Assembly: GCA_013399115.1 (NCBI GenBank)
Contig: VXAA01006090.1
Span: 122,546 to 186,545 of the forward strand
Direction: 5' to 3'
Origin: Anseranas semipalmata
Taxonomy: Eukaryota > Chordata > Aves > Anseriformes > Anseranatidae
DNA length: 64,000 nucleotides
The first letter of the stretch is position 1. Every line of letters starts with the position of its first letter. Position numbers and translations under genes: made by a program. Below are positions 1-12,570 of this stretch, in pieces. The notes beneath the pieces were generated by a model. That model worked only from the letters and a program-made list of their open reading frames with translations, was not told where the DNA came from and made no database searches.

Positions 1-941
1 ACAATAAGTAGAGGAAGGCTTGCTGCCAGGAAGCCCAGAAATTGTGCTGATTATGTATGTCAGAGCAGGACAGTCAGATCTTTGCAAAAACAAATGAATA
101 AACACTGTTCCATGTCCATAGCTTGCAGAGAACACCTGGAGAACGTAGCTGCCTGGCAGAAGAGGGGCTGGACACAGCCTCCGTGCCAGCCCGCAGTGGG
201 AGTGTGCTGCATTTTCTTGTTGCTGCTGTTATTTTGAGCAGGAATTCACGATTCACCTCGTCTAGCCATTTATTCTGCAGATGAGGAGCAGCCGTAACCT
301 TACATGGCTGAAGGAAGAAAACAAAATTTTCTATTTAGAGTAGGGCTTTTTTTTAACCAACAGAACTTGAAACTCTTCATAAAAACAAGCAGGTGTTATC
401 CCAAATCTTGCACACAGGCATATAGACCTGTGGACCTACGAGCAAATAACAAAGGGGAAAACCCAGCTATTCTCTTTTTTATTACTTTTATACAAACGGA
501 GAAGCTTGTAAGCTGTCAGGGTTTCCTCATTTCTTAAAAAGAGAAAAGACCCCAGTGGACAGGGACAGGCGGATGAGGGATGTGTCACCTTCCCTGAGCT
601 ACCGAAGTGGGAATGCTCCTGCAAAGACATGGCAGGCCATGCTTGACAGAAACTAATAGTTTCTAAAGTGAGAAAAAAATCTCACGGGCCACAGAGAGCA
701 AGTTAAAAAACAACTTCAACAGCAAAGTTTGAAGGAAGCTATCCAAGCTACTGATGTCCATTAGCCTTCAGCCTGGTAAGACTGGAAATAAAACCCACTT
801 TTCATGGTGCCCTATATGCCAACATATTTTCTGATTCCACAAAGCTTGGCCCAGCATTGAAAACATGCCCCTAGCAGTCAAAACGTTCATTTTGTTCAGT
901 CAGTTTGAAACACTTCTGCTAGCAGAAAGGGAGCTACTCAC

Positions 942-1220
942 AGCACGACCTCCAGCGCAGGGAAGGAGGGAAAACAAGTGTGATCTGCCATGAAGTGTGC
1001 GAGGTCCATTCATTTGGCTGCAATCCGCAGCAACCTGTGCCAGCAAGGGTACAATGGTATCCATAAGCCTACCCAAGGATTTCTCCACAACTTTGATTTT
1101 CACTGAACTCCTGACCTTTTTAGCAAACATGTCCACGTCTCCAGACAGAACAGTCATCACCTTGAAGCAATATGTAAGGGGAAAGAGCTGCTTAGATTTT
1201 CTGCTTCTCCACTTCAGCAA
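942..1220 (-). other. Exon-like open block with splice signals (unrecognised)
   Basis: On the RARB sense strand, a long pyrimidine tract ending TTTCAG at 1221 precedes a 279-nt block with no stop codon. The block ends at a good donor, GCT|GTGAGT, with the intron side starting at 941. Its length is 93 codons exactly, so both ends are phase 0, the same phase as the RARB intron that contains it. The predicted peptide is Lys/Val-rich, contains a segment VRSSVKIKVVEKSLGRL, and resembles no family I recognise. The opposite strand is also open over 997-1224, which weakens the coding case. It could be a cryptic or cassette exon, a non-coding exon, a retrocopy remnant or chance. Confidence 0.2.
1104..1117 (-). 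promoter_or_regulatory. DR2-type RAR/RXR half-site pair
   Basis: The minus strand reads AGGTCA GG AGTTCA: two good half-sites in direct orientation with a 2-base spacer, a configuration bound by RAR/RXR. It lies in the intron after the first-zinc-finger exon and inside the exon-like block at 942-1220. There is no evidence for function beyond the motif. Confidence 0.35.
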
Positions 1221-3796
1221 CTGAAACAGAGAGGAAGGAGCTGGTATGCACTTCCATCTGCTTTCTTCAAATTAAAAAAAAAAAAAAAGGAGATGAAATG
1301 TATACAATTAAAAAGTTACAGTTAACTTCCTTTCAGTAATGTCTGTAGGATGATTTTTGGCCTGCTAGGAAACTCCAGATGGGAAGTGTAATGAATATAA
1401 TTTAATATGAATAAGAGGAGATCAAAGAAACATTTTTCTGAGTGGCAGAACACTGAGTTACTTCACACGGTTCAATGCAGAACTCAGGAATTAATTATCG
1501 CATTTTGCTATTTTCTTATTTTTTTGTTTATGCAAATCAATTCCCCCTAACCTAATTTGTGGAGGACCAGACCCATAACCCAATAAAACCATAAAATGTC
1601 ACTTGGATGGTCGTACAACTGGCTAGCACTTATCCAAAAGGCTACATATATTGTTAACTGCTCATCGTTTTTTTTTCCTCTCTTCCCCTCCAGTGCCTCA
1701 GGATTTATACCACCAATTAAGACAATAATGAGTGCCCCAGGTTGACCTCCCAGGAGCAAGAATTAATTAAGCGCAGTATTTCTTAGTGAAGAATGACACT
1801 TTTCCAAACCATTTAAGTAGCTCCCTTGCATAGAAGCATAGCATCAGGAAAGACTTTCCAAACAGTTATCCCCCAAATGTATGATGGATTTTGGTTTATG
1901 CTCTTCAATCAGGTCTCTGGTTTTATCTGTTTGTATGGGCTTTGGGTGGTGGGAGCAGGGGGGACCATCTTTCAAGGACAACATCACATTTTTACTAGAC
2001 GTACCAGGGATTTTTTGAACAGAGCTACAAAGGAAAGAAGCTAAGCAACAGGTTCTCTAACAAAGTAGCAGACCTAGTAAAAAGCAAATAAAAAAATTCC
2101 CCACCAAGCTATACCCATGCAGCAACATGCAAAGTCCTGCAGCATGCAGGACGAGGAAAAGATTCGTGTCAGCTATGCAATTACTATACTACAATTACTT
2201 CTAGGAGTCTCTCAGATTAGCCTCTCCATTTAGCTGCTGGCAGAGATGGAAACACGTGAAGAGGAGAGGGCAAGCTCAAACAAAAACCTGCACGGGAGGA
2301 AGGAGGTATGTGCATGTTCCAAGGAAATTCCCTGCGCGGGTGGGCTCTGCCACCTCCTCCTCCTCCCCTTCCAGCCTTAACCAAGAGGGCTTGCAGCGTT
2401 CCCGCACATACTTGGCACTGCAATTATTTATTGAGAGAGACACGGGGACTTTCACTAACTGTCAGTCAGAAAAAAAAGAAAATCCCTACTCTTCTGCACC
2501 ATCTGAAATCTACAGACTCGCCGGTTTCTAACCCACTATCAGCAACTGAATGTTTATAGCTCAACTGAAAAAATAATGCAAACTATGCAAGGAATATTTA
2601 TGCACGCCTGCAAGCTGGCTGAATGGCAACTCCCCTTGCTCTAGCAGGCAGATCCGCACAGTTTGCCTGCAGCCAGCTGTCTCCCACCCTCTCGACAACC
2701 AAGCTGAAGACAAATGCAAAGCCCCAGCCTGAATTTGGTCCCTGCACTCGCCCAGGCCCCTGGCTGGCTGCGTGGGGTGAGCCCTGATGAGCCGCACCTG
2801 CGAGGAGCTGAATCCGGCCGTGCGGCTCACCCCAACCTTTCAAACCCGGCGTGTTTCTATCAGCTTTGTCCAACCCAAGAGGAGTTTTAACAAGTTTCCA
2901 AGGAGGGCTGAAGTGACATATGACAACAATGCAGAAAACAAACAAACAAAAAAATCCCCCCCCAAAAATGACACAGACATAAATATGACAAAATAAAGCA
3001 GATTTCTTGAGCTTTATGCTTCCTGGCGAGTTTTACAGGCATGCATCTGAATGGCTCATCAGCACATGTTCATTAACTCCCCACCATTTCTTTTGCTAGT
3101 AGTTTTGACAATTGATCTCTAAACAAATACACTGTATGAAATCCCTTGAAATCTGGCAAGTAGTATCTTGCACTTGCTACTTCACGCTATATTCTCGTTC
3201 ACCCGCATTCAGCGACAAAGAAACTCTGCTAATGCAGAACGACCCTCTAAAACCTTGTAAAATGCAGAGTTTAGCAAAACTCAGCTGCCTGGAGACTAGA
3301 AAATAGAGTTCAAGTAAACACCCAGAAATATTTAAGTCTGGCTCTCCAGTACTGGCAGTAGCAAAGGAAAATTACCTTTCCACACTGCAGCTGAAACTCA
3401 TTACTGAAGGCGACAGCGGAGAGATGAGCTGGAGCTGGAACAGCCTCGCAAAACCACCAGGTTTAAGAGGGATATGGGGGGCCATACGCCTCTGCCTGGC
3501 TCCTGATGCACTCAGAGTACATGTGCACCCCACAGCATGGCTTCCTCTAACTTCTTTATTGCACTGTGCAGAAAATGGAGTTAGCAGGTCACCATGACCA
3601 GAACCTGCGCTGCCCCAGCACAGGATGGTGGCATCCGAAATGGTCCTGACAAAATGGAAAGACAGGCTGAGAAAGGTGGAGGAAATGCAGCCTGTGCAAG
3701 TGCAGGGGAAACAGAGGAAACAACCAGCTAGCTCATCCACACCATGGTGATAAGGATTCATAAGGTAACACCAACCAGAGACATCCATCTTGTAGC

Positions 3797-3815
3797 AAAA
3801 AAAAAAAAAAAAAAA
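3797..3815. repeat. A19 homopolymer
   Basis: An uninterrupted run of 19 A. It creates the poly-Phe stretch in an otherwise spurious minus-strand frame (3911-3372). Confidence 0.95.
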
Positions 3816-4381
3816 GACAGAAGTCATGCTGAGGTGCTGGCAAAGAGGGGCAGCTCGCAGGACAAATGCCGCGCTGCCTCTGTTTTGCCCAGTGCCGGGC
3901 ACGCCGCTCATTCAGCAGAGACGCAGGGAAGCAAGAGCGAGCCCGGTCTGGGACAGGGCAACTTGGACCGCTCTGACGACAAGAAAACACGACCTTTCGG
4001 AGATGAGTGAATGGACTGGGGCTGATTAATCTAACACAGGAAAATCTTAGCAAGATGTTTTCCTGTTTTCTCCCTCCCCTGCCAGATTCAAACAGAGAGC
4101 TCCTATAATCACAAGATGATCATTCTTTCAACTTACAAAAATCACATGTAATAAGCAAGATAAAAAGTCTTTTTAGTTAGCCCGTCCATGTTGCTCCTGG
4201 GTGCTGTGCTTGCATCTCTCCTGTTAACCTAACACTCTCTCTCCTCTTTTCTTTCAAAAAAAACCACCCCACAGTTTTCACTTTTGTTTCTGTACATGTA
4301 GCAGTTGCCATGTGTCTCTAAGGATAAATGTTAAGACCATCTGCAGCAGCATCTGAGCCATGCCTTCATCTCCTCAAAAAC

Positions 4382-4399
4382 AAAAAAAAAAAAAAAAAA
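4382..4399. repeat. A18 homopolymer
   Basis: An uninterrupted run of 18 A in intronic DNA. No adjacent element was identified. Confidence 0.95.
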
Positions 4400-7300
4400 G
4401 AGGTTAAAAAAAGTGGTAGTGCTCATTCACTTCGTAAGTGGTGGGCTGCAGAGCTTACTCTGAAACCCTCTGCTTAAAAGTTCCTAAATCTGGAGCATTG
4501 CCACACTTTTGTACCAGCAGAAAGCACATGAGGATCACAGCACACTCTGAAGAGAGGACCTCATCATTTACACATACTTATCGTAGTGCACAGAGCTCCA
4601 CAGAAAGCCAAGTACCCTGGGGATGGGGAAAACCCCTCCTTTGCAGGGAAGATTCATCTGGAGAGCCGTCAGCCAGGACAGTTGCAGGAGGAGTGAACAG
4701 CAGCCCATCGCAGTGGCTGCACCACAGTTATAAATCTCCTCTTTCCCTGGTAAACGCCTGGAAGGAGGGACAAGGAACCGTCCACAGCTGATAGTAACGG
4801 GTCCCATTAAACTGTCGCTTTTAAAGACAATCTGAAACAGGAGCAAACTTCCTCTGTAGGCATTTCATCAGCCTCGCTGTGCCCAGTGACTGCAGGCCCT
4901 GCCCTGCCGCAGCAGGCAGCCTGGCTGGGGGCTCCCGCCTCTCCCCTGGGTGCTGGAAGGGCCCACGGCAGTCTCGCAGGTTTGCTAAAGCTGGAGGCAA
5001 AGCACCGACTGCATTTACAGCCAACCAAACATCCATTTTTTGGCACTATTTTAGACTGCCATCTCACCTTGTAATTTATGTATCCGTTATTCCAGACAGG
5101 GGATCCAGAGTCAATATACCTTTTCCCCTTTAAATGTAGGTATTATGATACAGTTTTATTGCATCCCACTAAAACAAATTAAACGAGAAATTTTAGGCAT
5201 GGCCTTGTGAAATCATAAGGGCCTTTATATGCAAAAACCTGTTCCTACTTCTCAGCTGTCGGCAACTCCTGCATATTATCAAAGGGAAGAACAGCTTATG
5301 AGTAGGGACCCTGAATATTTGGCAACCAGCTGCAGTAATATACCAATTAAACATTTACTACATCAATATACCCAAACTACCAATTACAGATTTGGATGTG
5401 TGAATTCTTTAACGCTACAAGAATTTTTGGTCAGTGGAGCACCGAGTTGCATCTCAGATGTCACACCTAAAGGTGTCTGCTGTATATGGAAAGTTCATGT
5501 GAAACGAGCAGAATAATATAAAATACGAAGAAGGACATAACACCATGTACTTTACACTGAACTCAAGAAACAAAGTATCCATACTTAAAGACCATGGCAA
5601 AATGCAGATACAGAGGAGGGAAAGATAGCCACATGGGTATAATCTTAAACTTTGGCAGCTTCTGATTTTTGAATGGCTACTCAAAATTTGAACAGTTTTT
5701 TCAGTAAGGGATTCATTTTGCCTTACTGGAGGGTGAAAAAGTCAAATGTATACACCGAACAACTTGCAAAAAGAATTTGTAAAGCTGACTTTATTGTAAA
5801 CACCAAATCTTGGAAAACTACATCCTATTGGCTTTCCTGGTATAGTACAAGACTGCGATTTCACGAAGAATAGCTCTGCAAAGCTGATCAGCTCTGGGAT
5901 CCATGCTGTAAATTTAATTGCTCTCCATTCCCAGTAGAAGCTAAAGAAAATACCCCTTTAGGAAATTTCCTCAAAGGAACACTTCATTCGAGATTAGAAA
6001 GACCCTCTGTTTCCATTAGCAGGCCAGTCAGAAAACGCAGAGAGCAATGGAAGGTCACCTTCTGAGGCCAATCAGAGCATCTCTGCAAATTGGGGAGCTG
6101 ACCGCTTACAGGCTGGGTGATGATAGTTTACAATAACCAGAAAATGCAGATAGCTATAACTTTCAAAATAAATCCAATACGTAGCAAACAAAGAGCATCT
6201 GCATGTATATTTAACATGTAAGTAAACAGAATTAGATAACGGATAATCCCATTTTGTTCACTTATGAAACCCCCTCATTTTGGATTTAATTCTTTCTAAG
6301 ATGTGCCAATCAGAAAATCTTTAAGCATACTCTTTAAGAAAAATGCAAACAACAGCTTAAAAAGATGCCTAAAGCAAGTAGAACAGTGACCCCAACCATC
6401 TCACCAGCACTGAAGTCAACACTGAGCCAGGATGCAAAACTATTCTAATATTACTCATCTCCCCACTTACTCCAGAGAAAACTCTGGAAAGCAGTGCAGT
6501 TTAGTGTGGGATCCAGCAAGCTATCAAATCTGAATTCAATAAATTGATTGCTTGTATATCCTCTAATGTCTCATTATGCAGTTTCTTTTTAAAAAAGTTC
6601 CAGAATTAAAAACTGAAATCTAGTTCACTGTAATTTTACAAGTCTGTACCTGCTGTTCAGTAAGCATAAATAAATTATTCGGCATATTGTAAAAAACAGT
6701 AGGCAGTTACTGTTAAGAGAAAACCTCAAAATATTTCAATTCTGAGATGTTTGCTCTTATACCCATATTCCCTTATCTGCTGGTTTACCTCTGCAAACAA
6801 TACAAAAGATCATAGTATAAAATGTTGTATTAAATATGGTGAAAAACTGCATTTTTTTTCCACACTGTAACAAATTTCCGGGTGTGCACAGGACAGCCTG
6901 TACTCCATACCTATAATTAAAGGCCACATGTTGTCCATGAGTTATGAAATAGATTAAGATGGTGAGAACAAAAGCATTTTTCCCCCTCTCTAGTGAAGAA
7001 AAATGCAAAAGTAAAATCCATTAGAATCTACTTACAGGGAAATAAAAACACACTATATTGGTTGCATAAAAATCGTGGGACTTCTCAGAAGGAAATCGTA
7101 CCAGACTGAACTGCAGCCCACCTGCTCCTGACACCTCTTGTCAATATGTCGTGACGTGATTTGCATAGACAGCACTTTTACACCTACACATAATTTGCTT
7201 AATTCTGTTGAAGTTGCTGCAAACCATGCATACGTTACCACTCTGGTGTGAACCTCAGCTCTCAGCCATCTCCTAATAAGCCAAAACAGCTATTGGCAGT

Positions 7301-8171
7301 GAAATGTGACAAACACACACGTGGATTATTTAGTACCTACCTTGGTGCAAGAAGCTATGATTCAACTTCAATAATAAATTGTACATATGCATGTAACATT
7401 GATGTTTCTTCTTTTTATGGTATGTATTCTTAGGCACAGAAAGGAACAGACATCGACAGAAAAAAAACCAGAAAGCCTTCATTGACAGAGGCAGAAATTT
7501 TGCACGAAAAGGGAGTGCAAGAGTTAATCCAAACAATTACACGTCTCTATTTGACAGTTTATGCAAAACAAGAGAGTAGTTTCCAATTCCTGTTTCCACA
7601 GGATGCTAGCCTTCATGCTTGCAAATAACTGGAACAGCATGACTAGCAAATTATAAACTAATATGGGATAATCTCTGCACTTTTATAGTACCAGCATCAC
7701 TGCCAGAAACAAATTAAAATAATTAGTAAAAACAACTATTCTTACAAGTTAAGATGAAACCCTGGTCTATGTCTGAGGGTAACCAGCACCCAGTGCAGTA
7801 GAGTGGCAGAGGTATAATCCATGACTTGGGCCCAAGGCGCTGGAAATCAAATATGGCATTCACATACCCAACATGATTTTCATTTTTCCTCATCTGTCAT
7901 GGTTGGCAACTAAATTTTTTTCTTCCTTTTATCTCATTCACACAAACCAGAAAGAGATTTTAAAATATATGGTAACACAAAATATTTGTTCCTGACCCTG
8001 TCCATTTCATCATGTCTACTTGCTCTCAGTAGACTTCCAATAAATATATGCTTCCCCATCCTTCAAAAAATAGGAACTAAATTCAGTACCTGGTGAAAGT
8101 TTTATCTTCCAAACAAAGAGAAAAATTAATTAAGAAGCTACTGAAACACAGATACCAGCTTTTCAAAGGAC

Positions 8172-8197
8172 TTTTTTTTTTTTTTTTTTTTTTTTTT
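8172..8197. repeat. T26 homopolymer
   Basis: An uninterrupted run of 26 T in the RARB intron, A on the RARB sense strand. No retrocopy body was recognised beside it. Confidence 0.95.
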
Positions 8198-9718
8198 GAT
8201 ATTTTAAAATTTTAAATCTCAAATAGTTAGAGCTTTAAAATGATCAGGTCACCTCTAACCATATGAAATATAGAAATACTCCAGGTTTTCAGTACTGCAT
8301 TTAAATCACTTTCAACTCATTTAGCATCTTTCTGCATATGGCCTTGCTTCCTGCAAATGGCACTGCTTTCTGCAAACAAATGGCTTTGAACATTGCTACA
8401 CTGCAAAGTGCTTAAAGATCAGCTGATATTAACAGTATGCAGAAATGTATCTCAAAATACATTTTTCATCTTCTGAAAAATGATTGTTGATATAGATAAA
8501 CCTAGGAGTAATTTTCCATGATTTGAGGAATTTTTCATAGCTGTGCATGAACGACAGCATGCATCTCTACTGCTCGCACTGTCACATGCTAATACAGCTT
8601 AAATGGAGATGAATACAGCTTGATCATTCAAGCTGATCTATATTTTTCTCTCAACTGATAGAAGCTTTTACAATTGCATTGTTGCAACCAATATTACTTC
8701 TTTCTCTGATACAAATCATATGTTGTCTGTAATCAAATATTTTAACCTAAAAAAAAAAAGCATTTTCAACTTCGTATGTCTTACTTTTTGTTTCCGTTGT
8801 AGATGATTACAACATGACAGAAAAACAAAGCCAAACAAATATATATAGTATTGGTAAGATATTTTTATGAGGTCTGCTTTTATTTTTAGTGCTAGGTAAC
8901 TTTGAGAAAATTCTATGTCTGGATCCTTAACTTCCAGTAAAGCGGCATAAATACAGGCTTAAGTGTAATTACATTATAGCTGGAAGTTTACATGTGCAAG
9001 AGTGTGGTTACCAAAAAGAAGTGCTGCTTAAGATCCCTCTACAATACCAGAACTGCCTAAGAAAATGCAAATCTGTTCTCACATGGTATAAGAGGCATTA
9101 TTAAAATAAAAAGTCACCTGTCCTCAAGGATACTGTTCCATAATGAGAACACCGATACAACAATCCCTAAAATATCTTAGGCCACTCATCAGCATTCCTT
9201 GCAGACCAAAGCATATCCTTGTCATCTAGCTCTGAATAAATCAAATCAAAACCTTTTCCACTTTTAGTCAGTAGCATTTTGTAAATCAGTTGTTGACCCA
9301 TGATGACCATGGATTCATGGACTGCAGCAGGGGAACCCCAACACTCTGAGTGTCCAGAGGGACATAACCATGGATGACATCATGGAGATTATTAACACAG
9401 ATTATTATCTGGGCACCTAACCAAATGGCTCATGGGGATACGCTGCTCTGGAGATCTAGTTTAGATGCTCTGAGTCATCCACCAGAGGAAGCTCTCCACT
9501 GCCTGCAGAGAGAGCTAAGCCTTCAAAATTAGGTAACCGATTTCAGTCAAGTTGAGTGGTAGGACCACCTCCCAGTGCATCTGGAAGGATGCAAATAAGG
9601 AAGGATCAGCAGTGTGACAGCTTTTCTTCCGACATCCATGTGGATCAGCAAATTTGGACAAAACAAAACTGTTTCATTTTCTTTTCTTTTGTACATCTTT
9701 TTTTTTTTTTTTTTTCTT

Positions 9719-9758
9719 NNNNNNNNNNNNNNNNNNNNNNNNNNNNNNNNNNNNNNNN
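9719..9758. other. Assembly gap (40 N) inside a T-run
   Basis: Forty unknown bases follow a T-rich run (from about 9699) and are followed by a very G-rich block. The reading frame drawn across it has no meaning. Confidence 0.99.
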
Positions 9759-9768
9759 TTTGGTTGGT

Positions 9769-9798
9769 GGGGCGGGAGAGGGGCGGCGGGTGGGGAGG
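9769..9798 (+). other. Putative G-quadruplex-forming block next to the gap
   Basis: The plus strand carries closely spaced G-runs (GGGG, GGG, GGGG, GGG, GGGG) with loops of one to four bases, which meets the standard quadruplex motif. It directly follows the N gap, so it may be part of a larger G-rich tract that sequencing could not cross. Confidence 0.65.
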
Positions 9799-10881
9799 TC
9801 CTACAGAATTACTGACCTAAATTTCGAAGTTTATTATATCAATGGCTATTCTCCAAACTGCTTAAAGTCTTTGCAATTAAAAATATAAGTATTTGAGTCA
9901 GGAACGAGTCAAACAGGTAGACATATTATTTTCACAGCTGAAGACCTCTGAAAATATATTAAATGTGGCTACCCTTTTAATTTAATGATCCCACAGTAGG
10001 TAGAGTTTTATATAAAAACTCTGATGGAAGGAAAGCTATTCTTTTATGATAAAAGCTGATTTGGGATCACTCAGTACAGAATTAGATTTTTCTACATTTT
10101 TGTCCATTAGCATCAGCAATGGGCAGAGAGGCACCTTGATCATTCAGACAAAACTGCTGGACCGTAAAACTACTCTCTTGCACTGTCTCCTCTTCTGAAA
10201 CTGCTCTGGGCATCTTGGCTGCCCATCGAATTCAAGCCAGGAATCCAGGCAGGGTTGCCAGCAGAGGAATGCCATCTTTTAAAGGCCCAGAACAAGGGAC
10301 AAGGCTTTAAGAGGCAGCTGAATCTGCCAGAACACCAGCTTCTCCTCGTCGCCCACACAATGATGGCATTGTTTGGGAAACCAGCCCGCTACACTCAATC
10401 TCCCTTTCTGCAAACCCGACTACAATGATGAGAAAAGTCAGGCCCAAAGAGCTGAGCTTTCAGTGACAGCCCTATAACCACTTGTACCAGCTGGATAAAT
10501 CCAAGCTTCTCATTTTGTATGGAATTTGTTTGCGTGCTATCTAGCAACACCCAGAGACCAGGAAAAAAAAAGTCTTTAACTGAGGTCATGAAACACACAA
10601 GTAAATTCCAAAACCCGCCTTTGAAATGCCACACAGTTTACAAAATGGAAAAGTTGTAAATAAGCTGAATATTGTAAATGTGTTGTATTTTACACATAAA
10701 AAGATGGGCTGGCTCTGGAATTTTTCTACAGAATACAAGTGCACTGTGAAGATCAATTTGGTTTCTAGATTCTAGTATATACAAAGCCATTGACAGGCTA
10801 CAATGCGTATCAGCCTTTTGCAGCATAACAGCCAGAAATAAAAAAGACAAGATTTTTTTGTTTTTAAACCAGTTTAAAGTA

Positions 10882-10915
10882 CAAAAAAAAAAAAAGAAAG
10901 AAAAAGAAAAAAAAA
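10882..10915. repeat. A-rich low-complexity tract
   Basis: An A tract with scattered G (AAAGAAAG-type units) in the RARB intron. Confidence 0.9.
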
Positions 10916-11339
10916 CCCTTACTGCTGAATTTGACTGACCAAATTGAGAAAAAAAACTATTGGATATCAACTTTCTACAAGTATCCAAATTTCAAATCTG
11001 GAAGGCAAGAAGTCAGGTACCCTAAATCTGTTATCAGAAGTGAGATTTTCAGCATGAACATACTAAAAAACACATACATAGAAAACAAGAGATAGCTTAA
11101 CAGTATTTAGACAGTTCCTGAACTTCCCTTGTGGTTTATAAGCACATACTATGAAATACTCCAGCCCCTCAAAGCCTCAAAAGACTAGTATATCAAAACA
11201 AGCCACAGAACAGTCTTTCCAGCTGGGGACAGTACTGAAGACTCTGGTCACGAGTAAGACAGAAGGATCACTTTTAAAAGTGGGGTTTAGAATACCTAAG
11301 AAGAGAAAGCATTTGGCAAAGGAGGTTAGGAGGCTGCTC

Positions 11340-12570
11340 CCAGGTTCCTGAAAACAATAAGGTCCAAGGATGACAGCAAGGAGAAAAGGGGCAAGAAAGG
11401 AGTGGAGAAGAGACCAAGCTGAAATCTAATAACCACACGAGAAGACCACAGCAAGAGTTTGACAATGAAGGCAGCTGAAAAGGGGCAAAAAAGGACAATA
11501 TACCATGTGAATTACAGGGCTGCAGATCAGAAATGATGTCATGGCATGATGTCTGAAAAACAGGAAGCCATGAGATTATCAAAGCTTGGTGATGTCACGG
11601 AGAGAGTGATGGAAATTTCTATCTTCATGAAATCTGAGTCCAAGATAGCGGTCAGACAAGCAAGAGGGCACACCAGAGAAAGATGGCAGGGGGAGAAGTC
11701 AGAGCTGGGTGGGGGTAACTTTGGAAATCATCCACTAGCAGGTGACAATTGAGGGAACTTATAATTTCCAGTGTAGTGGTTCCCCAGTGGAGCATCAGAA
11801 AGTCATAATCGCCAATTACAGCACTCCAAGGGCTCATGGCTGGAAGGGTCCCCATTAAAAACATACCCTTTATTAGCACAATATTGCTTTTGGCTCACAA
11901 GCCATTGGTCTACTACAAAATAGTTCAGTAGTTGATGCTTTTGAGACAGAAAACTGAAGAACTGAACCTCAGGGAACAGCATCAGCAAATGGATAAAAGA
12001 GCCATTTAAGGGGACATTAAATAAACTGTAAACAAAGTAGGAGGAGAATGTAAAGAGCCCTGAAAGCCAAGAAAAAGAAAACCTGCTGAATCAAGGGCAG
12101 TAATCAACCCAAAACCTCAAGGACAGAAAGCTGTCCCTTTGCACTACAAGGACAGTAGTAGGATAGTGATGGCAGCTTCACTGCAGCTCAAAGCAGAAAG
12201 GCAAAGGAGAAGGAGATGGAGAACTAGAAGAAAACCAAGGGAGAGCCAGCACAGAAAAACAAGAGGAACGGGGCCCTAATTGGAGAGATAAATATGAGAT
12301 GAGGAGAGTTTTCTGGTTGTGTTTCCCATGAGAAACAAGACTGCCAGGAATTTGAAGGGAAAGGTAAATGAGTCAGAAAGGAAAAAGGAAAAGATTTGAG
12401 AAAAGCATATCAGAACAGAAGAAGGTCCAGTGCAGGAGGAAAAAGGAATGAATTTCAGGTCTAGCATCACAGAACAGATAGCAAATCAGGTGCAGAAAGA
12501 AATGGGGGAAATAAGAATGAAGAAAGAGAAAATGGAAATTAGGTCAGAGGAAAAGAGGAAAAAAAAAGAG
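11340..12570. repeat. Purine-rich strand-asymmetric region
   Basis: Over about 1.2 kb the plus strand is strongly biased to A and G, with frequent GGAGAAGGAG, GAAAGGCAAAGG and AAAGAGAAAATGG-type runs. Because RARB is transcribed from the minus strand, the transcript here would be pyrimidine-rich. No tandem period is apparent, so this is compositional bias and not a satellite. Confidence 0.6.

Noticed and set aside
3372..3911. 179-codon open frame on the minus strand
   Set aside because: It runs through the A19 homopolymer (poly-Phe), resembles no family, and has plus-strand frames over the same DNA. Chance is the best explanation.
9556..9888. Open frame across the N gap
   Set aside because: It depends on unknown bases and low-complexity flanks.
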